From Haloferax elongans ATCC BAA-1513 (lineage in GTDB: Archaea > Halobacteriota > Halobacteria > Halobacteriales > Haloferacaceae): a DNA stretch of 64,000 nucleotides. The notes below the pieces were generated by a model. It was not told the origin of the DNA. It worked only from the letters and a program-made list of their open reading frames with translations, and ran no database searches. The DNA lies in contig NZ_AOLK01000015.1 of assembly GCF_000336755.1 (NCBI RefSeq), forward strand, positions 434,954 to 498,953. The letters are read 5' to 3'. The translations under genes were made by a program, and so were the position numbers. Shown here one piece after another: positions 1 through 6,753 of this stretch; position 1 is the first letter of the stretch; each line of letters starts with the position of its first letter.

Positions 1-214
1 CCTCGTTGCGAACCAAGAGAACCTCTCCGGCATCATTGGTCAGCCAAACACCCGCCCCACCGAGTCCACCGTTTTCAGCCCGTTCGAGAACGGTTTCATA
101 CTGCGACGGCGAGTGCGTCCACGTCTTTTCGACGACTTCGAACGCGCCGTATTCGCGTCGTAACTTGTTCCGCAGTGCTTCGACCGCTTGGATGGTTTGC
201 GTAGTGAGTGACAT
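1..214 (-). CDS. Nudix-hydrolase-like protein, N-terminal 71 residues only (cut by window edge)
   Basis: An open frame begins at the ATG at 214-212 and runs off the left edge of the window. It starts MSLTTQTIQAVEALRNKLRR and reaches GGLGGAGVWLTNDAGEVLLV followed by RNEG. The GGxGGAGVWL..D..GxxLLVR pattern is the usual opening beta strand of haloarchaeal Nudix (MutT-like) hydrolases, which cleave nucleoside-diphosphate-linked substrates. The diagnostic Nudix box (GX5EX7REUXEEXGU) would lie beyond the edge, so the family is inferred only from the first strand. The first 50 residues are charged and helical. Family moderately likely; substrate cannot be guessed. Confidence 0.55.
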   Translation of the reverse strand, partial: MSLTTQTIQAVEALRNKLRREYGAFEVVEKTWTHSPSQYETVLERAENGGLGGAGVWLTNDAGEVLLVRNE

Positions 215-295
215 GGGTGAAATGAGAGCTGTGTGATTCAGTGAGGTGGGGTGGCAATGAGAGCGATGCGGGTCAGAGAGGGTTACGACGACACG

Positions 296-685
296 TTACC
301 CCATGATGGCGCCTTCGCTCCGCCCGCGAAGAACCACGTCGCCATCTTCGGTTTCACAGACGAACGAGACTTCGAGATACGTGCAGTCGTCCTGTTTCTC
401 GACCGATTCGTACGTGGCCTCGCACGTTATCTCGACGCCAGTATACGCAGGACGGGGGAACTCGAACTCCATCGTTCGAGCGAGGTAGTTGAGGTCGCCC
501 CCGAGTTTCGTCGGCATCGTCGCCGTCAGCAGGCCGTGCAACACGACTTGTCCGTCCTCGTCCGCGACGAGGTGGTGGTATCCCGTATCGTTCGATAGCT
601 CTGCAAACTGCTGGACTTCCTCGTTCGTGAACGTTCGCGTGTACGTCTTCGAATCACCCTCTCGAATCCTGTCATGTGTTGTCAT
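296..685 (-). CDS. MaoC-like hotdog-fold dehydratase
   Basis: This 129-residue protein starts MTTHDRIREGDSKTYTRTFT and carries FAELSNDTGYHHLVADEDGQ followed by VVLHGLLTATMPTKLGG. This is the layout of a MaoC/R-specific enoyl-CoA hydratase domain: the 'hydratase 2' motif with N-D-x-[N/G]-x-x-H, then a G/HG helix. In this family the Asp and His hydrate trans-2-enoyl-CoA; here D33 and the HH pair sit where they are expected. Length fits a single hotdog domain. It lies divergently from nothing obvious and is not in a clear operon. It could serve fatty-acid or PHA-related metabolism or act as a thioesterase; the acyl substrate is unknown. Confidence 0.75.
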   Translation of the reverse strand: MTTHDRIREGDSKTYTRTFTNEEVQQFAELSNDTGYHHLVADEDGQVVLHGLLTATMPTKLGGDLNYLARTMEFEFPRPAYTGVEITCEATYESVEKQDDCTYLEVSFVCETEDGDVVLRGRSEGAIMG

Positions 686-834
686 TGGGTGTGAAATCGT
701 ATCGACACAGTCGCGGGTAAAGCTTCTCGAATAGTCATAAACAAAACACGAATTTACACTCGGCGAACGCCGGTGTCAGCCCATCGCCGGGTCGTCATTC
801 TTCCGGCGATGTCGTTGAGTGGACGCCAACCCAG

Positions 835-1518
835 TCAGTGCTCGGCTTTAGCGACGTCCTGCTGGAGATGAGATTCGAGCATCGTGTTCATGGCACGACG
901 GAGTCGCTCTGACATCGCCTGTGACCCGATATCGAACTCCTTGCTCAGTTGTTCGAGTGACGTTCCTTTCGGGACCCCGAAGTATCCATTCTCGTAGGCA
1001 GCCACCAGCGCATCGTACTGGTCGTCCGTGAGGCGGTCCATCGAAGGACACCCGAAGTTAGTCTCATCCGGTGGGTTCGTTTCGGAATAGAGCGTGTTCA
1101 ACTGGGTGGTGTTCCCCTCACGACGACACTCCGATAGGACGTCGGCGAGGTTCTTCCGGCTCGGACTGCGGACCCGAAGTTGCCAGTTCGAATCGCCCGA
1201 TGGACTCGTCGCTTCGAGAATTTGGATGTTCTGGCTGGCGAGATGTTCCGAGACGAGCGTGGGTACGTCACCGGCGGTAATGTTGTAGACGCGCACGTCC
1301 GAAAAGTCGGAGACGTGCTCGTACGAGCCGATAGACGGGTCTGTTTCGACCTTCGACTCGAATTCGTCGAAGTCGCACTCGCGAACGACGAGCCCCGCTT
1401 TCTCGGAAGAGCCCTGGTATTGTATCCTGATTTCAGCCTCTGGAAGCTCTTGTAAGGTATGTTCCGTTAAAACGGCACTCGGCCCAGAAACGCGGATATC
1501 TGCGATGACTGAAACCAT
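835..1518 (-). CDS. HTH-10 (bacterio-opsin-activator type) transcription regulator
   Basis: 227 residues. The C-terminal 55 residues (LTDDQYDALVAAYENGYFGV ... TSLEQLSKEFDIGSQAMSERLRRA) match the HTH_10 domain found at the end of haloarchaeal Bat-type regulators: an 'LTxxQxxAL..A...GYF..P' helix, then a helix-turn-helix. The N-terminal 160 residues are mixed alpha/beta with no receiver or PAS signature and resemble the poorly characterised sensory N-domains of short HTH-10 proteins. A C154-type cysteine precedes the DNA-binding domain (FGCPSMDRLTDDQ). The start at 1518 is the first ATG after a stop-rich AT stretch. Ligand and targets are unknown. Confidence 0.85.
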   Translation of the reverse strand: MVSVIADIRVSGPSAVLTEHTLQELPEAEIRIQYQGSSEKAGLVVRECDFDEFESKVETDPSIGSYEHVSDFSDVRVYNITAGDVPTLVSEHLASQNIQILEATSPSGDSNWQLRVRSPSRKNLADVLSECRREGNTTQLNTLYSETNPPDETNFGCPSMDRLTDDQYDALVAAYENGYFGVPKGTSLEQLSKEFDIGSQAMSERLRRAMNTMLESHLQQDVAKAEH

Positions 1519-1882
1519 GCCTTTTCCACCTTATGCTAGCGTACCACACCAGCACGGATAAGTGGAACTTTTCATTCAAAACGCACAAATGCACCAAGGT
1601 GTGGCCTGGGTCTTTACGAAACCACTGGAACCGGCGCACCGTCATTGAGACGTACAGCGGGAAATCTGGAGCCCCCGAGAGAATTCAGCCCAAAGAACGT
1701 ACGTGACTGGATTGCCATCGAGGCATATTCTGAACATAGGTCTCGTCTAGAGTCGATTTTATCACATCTTGGCCACATTATAGAGGTATGAACGCCGATA
1801 TCCAAACCTCCAGCAAACGTCTGTTCGGTGGCTGTATCGGCGAGTCAACCACACCTCTTCCTCAGTAGGAGTGTTCCCCCCA
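1519..1882. other. Intergenic region between HTH-10 gene and uspA
   Basis: A 364-bp divergent intergenic region. It is richer in A+T than its surroundings near 1529-1570 and 1740-1790, as expected for two promoters facing outward. I see no credible coding frame, tRNA or repeat in it. Confidence 0.5.
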
Positions 1883-2296
1883 ATGTCACAAACGAACCTC
1901 ACCAGCCACGTACTCGTCCCCGTCGCAAACGAAGACGACGCTCGCGTCACTGCGAAGGCCCTCGAACCGTACTCCGTCGACCGCGTCACAGTCGTACACG
2001 TCGTCGAGAAAGGCGAAGGAGTGCCGGACAAAACGCCGGTCGAACAGTCCGAGTCGCTCGCTGCCGAGTCGTTCGCTGCGTTCCGCGACACCTTCCCCGA
2101 CGCTGAGTCGGAGATAACGTATCGACGCGATGTCGTCGAGGGTATCGTCGACGTCGCCAACGACATCGACGCGAGTGCGGTCGCGTTCCACCCGAGACAA
2201 AGCGGTCGTATCATCAAATTGCTCTCTGGCGACCGAACACTCCAATTAGTCACGGGTGCTCCACTCCCCATCATCGCGCTCCCACACCCAGAATAA
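1883..2296 (+). CDS. Universal stress protein (UspA family)
   Basis: 137 residues from the ATG at 1883 (MSQTNLTSHVLVPVANEDDA). It has the single-domain Usp layout: a first beta strand HVLVPV, a central strand VTVVHVVEKGEG, then the long helix ending in DVANDIDASAVAFHP. The nucleotide-binding loop normally reads G-2x-G-9x-G(S/T); here it is weak (RQSGRIIKLLSGDRTLQLVT), so ATP binding is uncertain and the protein may be of the non-ATP-binding type. The end APLPIIALPHPE fits the final family strand (PVLVV). An in-frame GTG at 1871 would add four residues; the ATG is preferred. The region immediately downstream looks like the head of a transporter gene. Confidence 0.88.
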   Translation: MSQTNLTSHVLVPVANEDDARVTAKALEPYSVDRVTVVHVVEKGEGVPDKTPVEQSESLAAESFAAFRDTFPDAESEITYRRDVVEGIVDVANDIDASAVAFHPRQSGRIIKLLSGDRTLQLVTGAPLPIIALPHPE

Positions 2297-2298
2297 GG

Positions 2299-2451
2299 AT
2301 GGCCCCCAGCGACGAGGAACTCGCGAAAGACCTATCGCAAAGCAACACGGCGAATCGTCGACGCCATCCACATCGTGAGTCGAGCAACTGTTTGGCTAAC
2401 ACCGAAGCGACCGAGAGAGCGCCTATCACTCGGGATTCTTCAATTATCTAA
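2299..2451 (+). pseudogene. Possible remnant of an APC-type amino acid transporter gene
   Basis: Two bases after the uspA stop an ATG opens MAPSDEELAKDL, which resembles the conserved N-terminus of haloarchaeal cationic amino acid transporters; the family goes on with a first membrane helix containing GTMIGAGIF. Here no membrane helix follows. The reading continues as a low-quality 50-residue frame to a stop at 2449-2451. From about 2330 the +1 frame looks more like coding sequence (GC-rich third positions, e.g. RKATRRIVDAIHIVSR). I infer a transporter head left after an internal deletion and frameshift. It rests on one short motif and could be chance. Confidence 0.3.
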
Positions 2452-2587
2452 CTCACATATTTATCAAGACTGTCCAAAGAGTAGCACATATGGTCGCGCA
2501 GCGAGCATCGGCTCTTTTCCTGTCTTCTAGCCGGAGTGGGGCGGATTCGAGACGTCGCCTCAGGTGTCATTCGAGGGTGGCGGGGAG

Positions 2588-3967
2588 ATGAGCGAGGATT
2601 TGAGACGAGAACTCGAGAGAACGGAGCGCTTCCTGAATCTTGTTCTCGAAACCGGAGAGATGAACGGTTCGAAGGTCGATACCAACCTCCGCCACACGTG
2701 GGTTCACAACTCGTCTCCCGAACCGCCAGAAGAAGAGATTCTCGGGCAGACAGACGAAGAACTGTTCCCTGGTGAGCTTTCGCGGCCGACGACAGAACTG
2801 AAGCGTGACGCAATCGAGACGAAGTCGCGTGTCGAACGCGAGTTTACGTTCGTCAAGCCGTGGGGACAAAACCGCTACCGGGCTGCTGCCGAGCCGCTAT
2901 ACGATACCGGTGGCGACGTCGAAGGAGCCATGTTCGCGGCCATCAACCTCTCAGACCGGTATCGGTTCCTTGAACGAACGACTGATGCGGTCTTCACCGT
3001 CGACTCCGAGTGGGTCGTCACGTTTTGGAACGAACGGATGGCCGACCGAACCAGGATTGATGCGAACGAAATCGTCGGGGAAAACTACTGGGACGTGGTT
3101 GGTGAGGACGTTCCGTCGAAACTCGAAGCGGAGTACCGAGACGTGATGGAGACCGGCGGGTCGAGGGAGTTTGAACACTACTTCCCGGAGCCGATGGATA
3201 TGTGGGTCGAGATTCGAGTGTTCGCCGACGACGATGGGTTCACCGTTTTATCACGCGACATCTCTGAACGAAAGGAGTACGAAAAACGACTGGAGAGACA
3301 GCGCAACACGCTCGAAATACTCAATCAGGTGCTTCGCCACGATATCCGAAACGACCTCCAGTTGGTCATCGCCTACGCCGAGTTCGTCTCTGACAAATTG
3401 GACGACGAAGGGAAGGCACACTTAGAGACCGTCCGCGCGAGAGCGAATCACGCAGTCGAACTGACGAAGACTGCAGGCGACATCTCGAAAGTTCTGTTTT
3501 CGGAGGCTTCCGCGTCCGAGCCTGTGAACTTCCGAAGCGTTCTGGAACGCGAACTCGAAGATGCTCGGTCGTCGTTCCCCGAATCGGTGATTATCTCCGA
3601 GGGGCCACTCCCGAGCGTCACTGTCCGAGGCGACGACATGTTGGAGTCCGTCTTCCGCAATCTGTTGAAGAACGCGAACCAGCACAACGACAAGGAGATT
3701 CCGAATATAACCGTCTCCGCGGAGGAACGCGACGAAGACGTCGTGGTTCACATCGCAGACAACGGCCCCGGGATTCCAGACGGCCACAAGGAGAACATCT
3801 TCGGAAAAGGTGAGAAAGGCCTCGGGAGCAACGGCACCGGCATGGGTCTGTATCTCGTCCAGTCTCTCGTCGACACCTACGGCGGAGACATCCGCGTCGA
3901 AGACAACGACCCCGAAGGGTCCGTGTTCTCGGTCACGCTCCCGAAGGTGACTCGGTCGACTGCGTAA
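2588..3967 (+). CDS. PAS-domain sensor histidine kinase
   Basis: 459 residues. Two PAS-like domains: residues about 10-130 (VETNLRHTWVHNSSPE-type opening, then ILGQTDEELFPGE) and about 130-235 (YRFLERTTDAVFTVDSEW ... FTVLSRDISERKEYEKRLER). The kinase core follows: the H-box VLRHDIRNDLQLVIAYAEFV at about 255-275, the N-box FRNLLKNANQHND, G1 IADNGPGIPD, and G2 GLGSNGTGMGLYLVQSLVDT. It has no membrane segments, so it should sense a cytosolic signal. No receiver protein is adjacent, which makes it an orphan kinase here. An earlier in-frame ATG at 2564 would add eight residues; the 2588 start (MSEDLRRELERTE) is preferred because a coiled-coil lead-in begins there. Confidence 0.93.
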   Translation: MSEDLRRELERTERFLNLVLETGEMNGSKVDTNLRHTWVHNSSPEPPEEEILGQTDEELFPGELSRPTTELKRDAIETKSRVEREFTFVKPWGQNRYRAAAEPLYDTGGDVEGAMFAAINLSDRYRFLERTTDAVFTVDSEWVVTFWNERMADRTRIDANEIVGENYWDVVGEDVPSKLEAEYRDVMETGGSREFEHYFPEPMDMWVEIRVFADDDGFTVLSRDISERKEYEKRLERQRNTLEILNQVLRHDIRNDLQLVIAYAEFVSDKLDDEGKAHLETVRARANHAVELTKTAGDISKVLFSEASASEPVNFRSVLERELEDARSSFPESVIISEGPLPSVTVRGDDMLESVFRNLLKNANQHNDKEIPNITVSAEERDEDVVVHIADNGPGIPDGHKENIFGKGEKGLGSNGTGMGLYLVQSLVDTYGGDIRVEDNDPEGSVFSVTLPKVTRSTA

Positions 3968-3974
3968 GTACCGG

Positions 3975-4322
3975 CTATCGATTCTGCCGCTTTCGAAGAC
4001 GACAGTCAACCGTCGTCAGAACACCGCGTACGAGAGGAATCGAGAACAAGCTAACTGCAAGTATCTCTGCCGCGATAGCTGGAAGGGCGCGCCAGAATGG
4101 CCCGTAACCGAAGCCCGACGAAGGAGTCAACACTGCGTCGACGTACCCAAACCGACGAATCGTAAACCAGAGCAGTGCGACTGCTCCGAACACTCCGACG
4201 ATGGCGGTGAAGCTCCGTACTCGACCCTGTGGACTCTCCCGCGTTCGGAGACGCCAGACCGTCGCCACGACGAGCACCGTCCCCGAGAGAACGAAATCGA
4301 GCGTCGTGGTGGGTGGGAACAC
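3975..4322 (-). CDS. Small membrane protein, function unknown
   Basis: 115 residues with three hydrophobic segments: about 9-25 (VLSGTVLVVATVW), about 38-56 (FTAIVGVFGAVALLWFTIRR) and about 78-100 (FWRALPAIAAEILAVSLFSI). The C-terminus is basic (RLRKRQNR), so it is probably cytoplasmic by the positive-inside rule. It converges on the histidine kinase gene with a gap of only seven bases. I do not recognise the family. The hydrophobic pattern and codon usage support a real gene. Confidence 0.6.
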   Translation of the reverse strand: MFPPTTTLDFVLSGTVLVVATVWRLRTRESPQGRVRSFTAIVGVFGAVALLWFTIRRFGYVDAVLTPSSGFGYGPFWRALPAIAAEILAVSLFSIPLVRGVLTTVDCRLRKRQNR

Positions 4323-4431
4323 ACGATGTCAGAGCAGCAGCACCGTCATCACCTTTCTGGGGAGAACTGACCGATAGCTGGAGATTCCGCTCTATCCGGT
4401 CGATATCGAGGTCAAAAACCGCCGTCTTCGA

Positions 4432-4758
4432 CTACCGACTCTCGCGCTGTTCTGCTTTGTTTATCTCGATGAGCAACCGGAAGATGGCCTTCACGAGATT
4501 CGAATCGACGCCGAAGTGGTCGGCGTTCTCGCCCGCCCGCTGCATGACGCGTTCTTCCTGCGATTCGTCGGTCGTCGGCAGGTCCTTTTCGGCTTTAACT
4601 TGCGCGACAGCGTCGGCGACGTAGGTTCTGCGGGCGATGAGTTCGACGAGTTCGTGGTCGATGTCCGCGATTTCCGCACGGAGTTCGTCGAGTGTCATGT
4701 CTTGAATCGATTCGGCGGCATCGACGCTGTCTGCAGTGTCTGCGGTGTTTTCTGTCAT
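4432..4758 (-). CDS. Chorismate mutase (AroQ fold)
   Basis: 108 residues. After an acidic 20-residue leader it reads MTLDELRAEIADIDHELVEL IARRTYVADAVAQVK, the start of the all-helical AroQ chorismate mutase domain. The family's active-site Arg (LRxxIxxID), Arg in IARR and Lys in VKAEK are all present, as is the late Glu/Gln helix (RLLIEINKAEQ). It converts chorismate to prephenate for Phe/Tyr synthesis. Its ATG overlaps the TGA of the shikimate kinase gene by four bases (4755-4758), so the two shikimate-pathway genes should be co-transcribed and possibly translationally coupled. Confidence 0.92.
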   Translation of the reverse strand: MTENTADTADSVDAAESIQDMTLDELRAEIADIDHELVELIARRTYVADAVAQVKAEKDLPTTDESQEERVMQRAGENADHFGVDSNLVKAIFRLLIEINKAEQRESR

Positions 4759-5624
4759 AAGATTCGTGCTCCATCAGTTCGCGTGGTGGTCAGTCGTGTC
4801 TCGCCGTCGCGGGCGTCCCACAAGTCGCGGACGACTTCGAGGTCGTCTCGGTCGCCGACCGCGACGACGCTTGGTCCAGTCCCGGACAGCGAGACTCCAT
4901 CCGCGATTGGCATCGCTTCGACGGCGGGGTCAGTCGGGAAGTCGAGCGCGGCAGAGAACGCCAGCCCGTTGACGGTCATCGCCTCGGCGTACCGGCCTTC
5001 GAGTGCGAGGTCGGCGACGAGGTCGGCCATCGAGGCGACGTTCTCACAGCGGGAGACGTCGGCGTCGGCGCTGTAGGCGCGCTCCGGCGGCGTCCAGACG
5101 AGGACGTCCCACTCGACTTCGTCGCGGACGACCAGTTCGTCTGCGCTGTTGTCGGTGACGACGACGCCCCCGAGCATCGAGGCGGTCGCATCGTCGAACG
5201 CGCCCGTGACAGTCACGCCAACGTCGCGGGCGGCCTCCACGCCGAGGCGACAGGCGTCGAGACGTGAGATATCGTCGTCCGGGCCGGGACCGACCGACGC
5301 GCCGACCGCGTCGAGGGTGGCGAGTACCGTGGCGTTGGCGGCGGCGCTGGAGCTTTTGAGCCCGGCGGCCATCGGCACGTCGCTCTCGGTTTCGACCGTT
5401 CCACCCTCACCGTCGCCGAAGCGCTCGACGACGAGTTCGACACAGCGCTCGATGAGTCGGGTGTCGGCGTCCGGGTCTTCCGCAATCGTGCCGGAGACCG
5501 CGTTCGAGTCGTCGAGTTCGACCGTCGCGGTCGTCTCGGCGTCGATGGCGAACGCTGACCCAGTGTGTGTGGCGAGTGCGTTCAGTATCGTCCCCGCACC
5601 GAGGGCGGCTGCTCGGCCGTGCAT
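4755..5624 (-). CDS. aroK: Archaeal shikimate kinase (GHMP superfamily)
   Basis: 289 residues from ATG 5624 (MHGRAAALGAGTILNALATH). The GHMP phosphate loop is DVPMAAGLKSSSAAANATVL at about 85-105, and a second glycine-rich motif SLSGTGPSVVAVG sits near the C-terminus. This is the archaeal replacement for bacterial P-loop shikimate kinase and phosphorylates shikimate at the 3-hydroxyl with ATP. The open frame extends far upstream without a stop, but homologues of this family start at M-x-GRA-A, and codon usage degrades before it. Chorismate mutase follows with an ATGA overlap, which supports the aromatic amino acid role. Confidence 0.92.
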   Translation of the reverse strand: MHGRAAALGAGTILNALATHTGSAFAIDAETTATVELDDSNAVSGTIAEDPDADTRLIERCVELVVERFGDGEGGTVETESDVPMAAGLKSSSAAANATVLATLDAVGASVGPGPDDDISRLDACRLGVEAARDVGVTVTGAFDDATASMLGGVVVTDNSADELVVRDEVEWDVLVWTPPERAYSADADVSRCENVASMADLVADLALEGRYAEAMTVNGLAFSAALDFPTDPAVEAMPIADGVSLSGTGPSVVAVGDRDDLEVVRDLWDARDGETRLTTTRTDGARIL

Positions 5625-5777
5625 ATCTGTACCGAAACGAGCGGAGGCAAAGAAGTAGCGGTCCATGCCATATCCACCGCTGTCGCGTGGGTGGGGTCGG
5701 CGAGATTTGAACTGACACGGGAGGCGGTGCGTTCGTGTACCGCGTTCCTTTTCACCGCACCGACGTAATCGCGTGGT

Positions 5778-6206
5778 ATGAGCGCCCGAAACGACGTTGC
5801 CCCGAGTACACTCGGTGTGGAACTCCTCGACTACGGCGTCGCGGTGGAGTACCTCGACGGTCGGACGACCGTCTATCGGGGCGTCCCCGAGGCGGTCACG
5901 GACACGCTGACGACCAAGCCCGGGCGAGAAGTCCACGTCCTCGTCACCGACCCGTCGGAGACGGAAGGCGTGATGATGTACGTCAACGACCTCAAGACAC
6001 ACGACGAGGTGCTCGAATCGAGCGGCGTCGGTCGGGTCATCCTCGCCGAGGGTGAAGAAGAAGAACTCTTCCCCGGCGTCGTCGCCCGCCGCATCTCCGG
6101 GCATCGCTTCGAAGTCGACGCAGACCCCGAAGTCGCCCGCGGTCGCGTGTTCGTCTTCGTCGAAGACGACTGGAGCGAAGACGCCTACGAGTTCGTCGCC
6201 GAGTGA
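5778..6206 (+). CDS. Haloarchaeal conserved protein, DUF5796 family
   Basis: 142 residues, soluble and acidic, starting MSARNDVAPSTLGVELLDYG. It has repeated short beta strands (VAVEYLDGRTTVYRGVP, VHVLVTDPSETEGVMMYVND, RISGHRFEVDADPEVARGRV) and ends FVFVEDDWSEDAYEFVAE. I recall this pattern as the haloarchaea-only DUF5796 family, with no known function. It probably forms a unit with the next gene, whose ATG overlaps its TGA by one base. Confidence 0.8.
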   Translation: MSARNDVAPSTLGVELLDYGVAVEYLDGRTTVYRGVPEAVTDTLTTKPGREVHVLVTDPSETEGVMMYVNDLKTHDEVLESSGVGRVILAEGEEEELFPGVVARRISGHRFEVDADPEVARGRVFVFVEDDWSEDAYEFVAE

Positions 6207-6442
6207 TGCTTCGGAAACGCTGGCAACCGCTGGATAAACCGACCATCGGGAAGGCACCGGAAGCCTACGGTTACTACGAACTCGGCGACGCCGACGGCAC
6301 CCTCGTCGGTCGCGGTGTCGGTGTCCTCCGTGACGAACTGAAAGAGGCGTTGGCGTACGGTGACGGCGAGCAAGTCCGCTGGGAGCGAGCGACGTCACTC
6401 GAACACGCCGAGCGCATCGCCGCCGAACACGACCCTGCGTAG
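6206..6442 (+). CDS. Haloarchaeal small protein, DUF7508-like
   Basis: 78 residues starting MLRKRWQPLDKPTIGKAPEA, then YGYYELGDADGTLVGRGVGV and a helical end (LEHAERIAAEHDPA). The start resembles proteins that describe a small GIY-YIG-like or DUF7508 domain ('YGVYELGDADG..L..G.GVLRDELKEAL'). The ATG at 6206 overlaps the upstream stop (TGATG); a GTG one codon earlier is also possible. Function is unknown. The short beta-beta-alpha pattern with ELGDADG hints at a nuclease-fold relative, but catalytic residues are not evident. Confidence 0.7.
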   Translation: MLRKRWQPLDKPTIGKAPEAYGYYELGDADGTLVGRGVGVLRDELKEALAYGDGEQVRWERATSLEHAERIAAEHDPA

Positions 6443-6540
6443 CGTCTACTGCATCACCACCGTCATTTCCATCCCCGTTGGGACTCTCCGTCTCGTCCTC
6501 GTTGGCACCACCATTCTCCCCCTCATTGGCACCGTCGCGT

Positions 6541-6675
6541 TTACTGGAGGTACGACGGACTGTCCGTGTCGCAATACTCCTCGTGAGCCTTGGCGTCTTC
6601 TTCGAGGTCGAACAGCATGTCGCACTCTTCACACCGGTACCACGTCGACCCGTCTTTCTGAGTCGTGGCGACCAT
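6541..6675 (-). CDS. Very small zinc-finger protein, DUF7128-like
   Basis: 44 residues: MVATTQKDGSTWYRCEECDM, then LFDLEEDAKAHEEYCDTDSP SYLQ. The single C-x2-C ... H-x4-C pattern (C15, C18, H31, C35) is a compact zinc finger typical of the many tiny haloarchaeal zinc proteins. Start at ATG 6675, stop at 6541. It diverges from the cdc48-like gene 78 bp away. Role unknown; such proteins are often regulators or adaptor-like. Confidence 0.8.
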   Translation of the reverse strand: MVATTQKDGSTWYRCEECDMLFDLEEDAKAHEEYCDTDSPSYLQ

Positions 6676-6753
6676 GTGTAGAGCTATCACATCGTTGGGC
6701 AAAACGGTTGTCCCGGGCGAACCCTCAAGAGTCGGGCGGTCTAATCGCACTCC

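Noticed and set aside
5685..5725. tRNA T-arm-like sequence on the minus strand (GTTCAAATC followed by CGACCCCA)
   Set aside because: Only four of five T-stem pairs form and no anticodon or D arm lies upstream; at best a tRNA 3' fragment, and chance is as likely.
6443..6540. Minus-strand Asn/Gly/Glu-rich reading (GANEGENGGANEDE-like)
   Set aside because: No start codon of its own and it runs into other genes; simple-sequence composition only.
4755..6632. A 625-residue open frame containing the shikimate kinase
   Set aside because: The part before 5624 covers genes on the other strand and has no homologue-like content; it is open only because of high GC.
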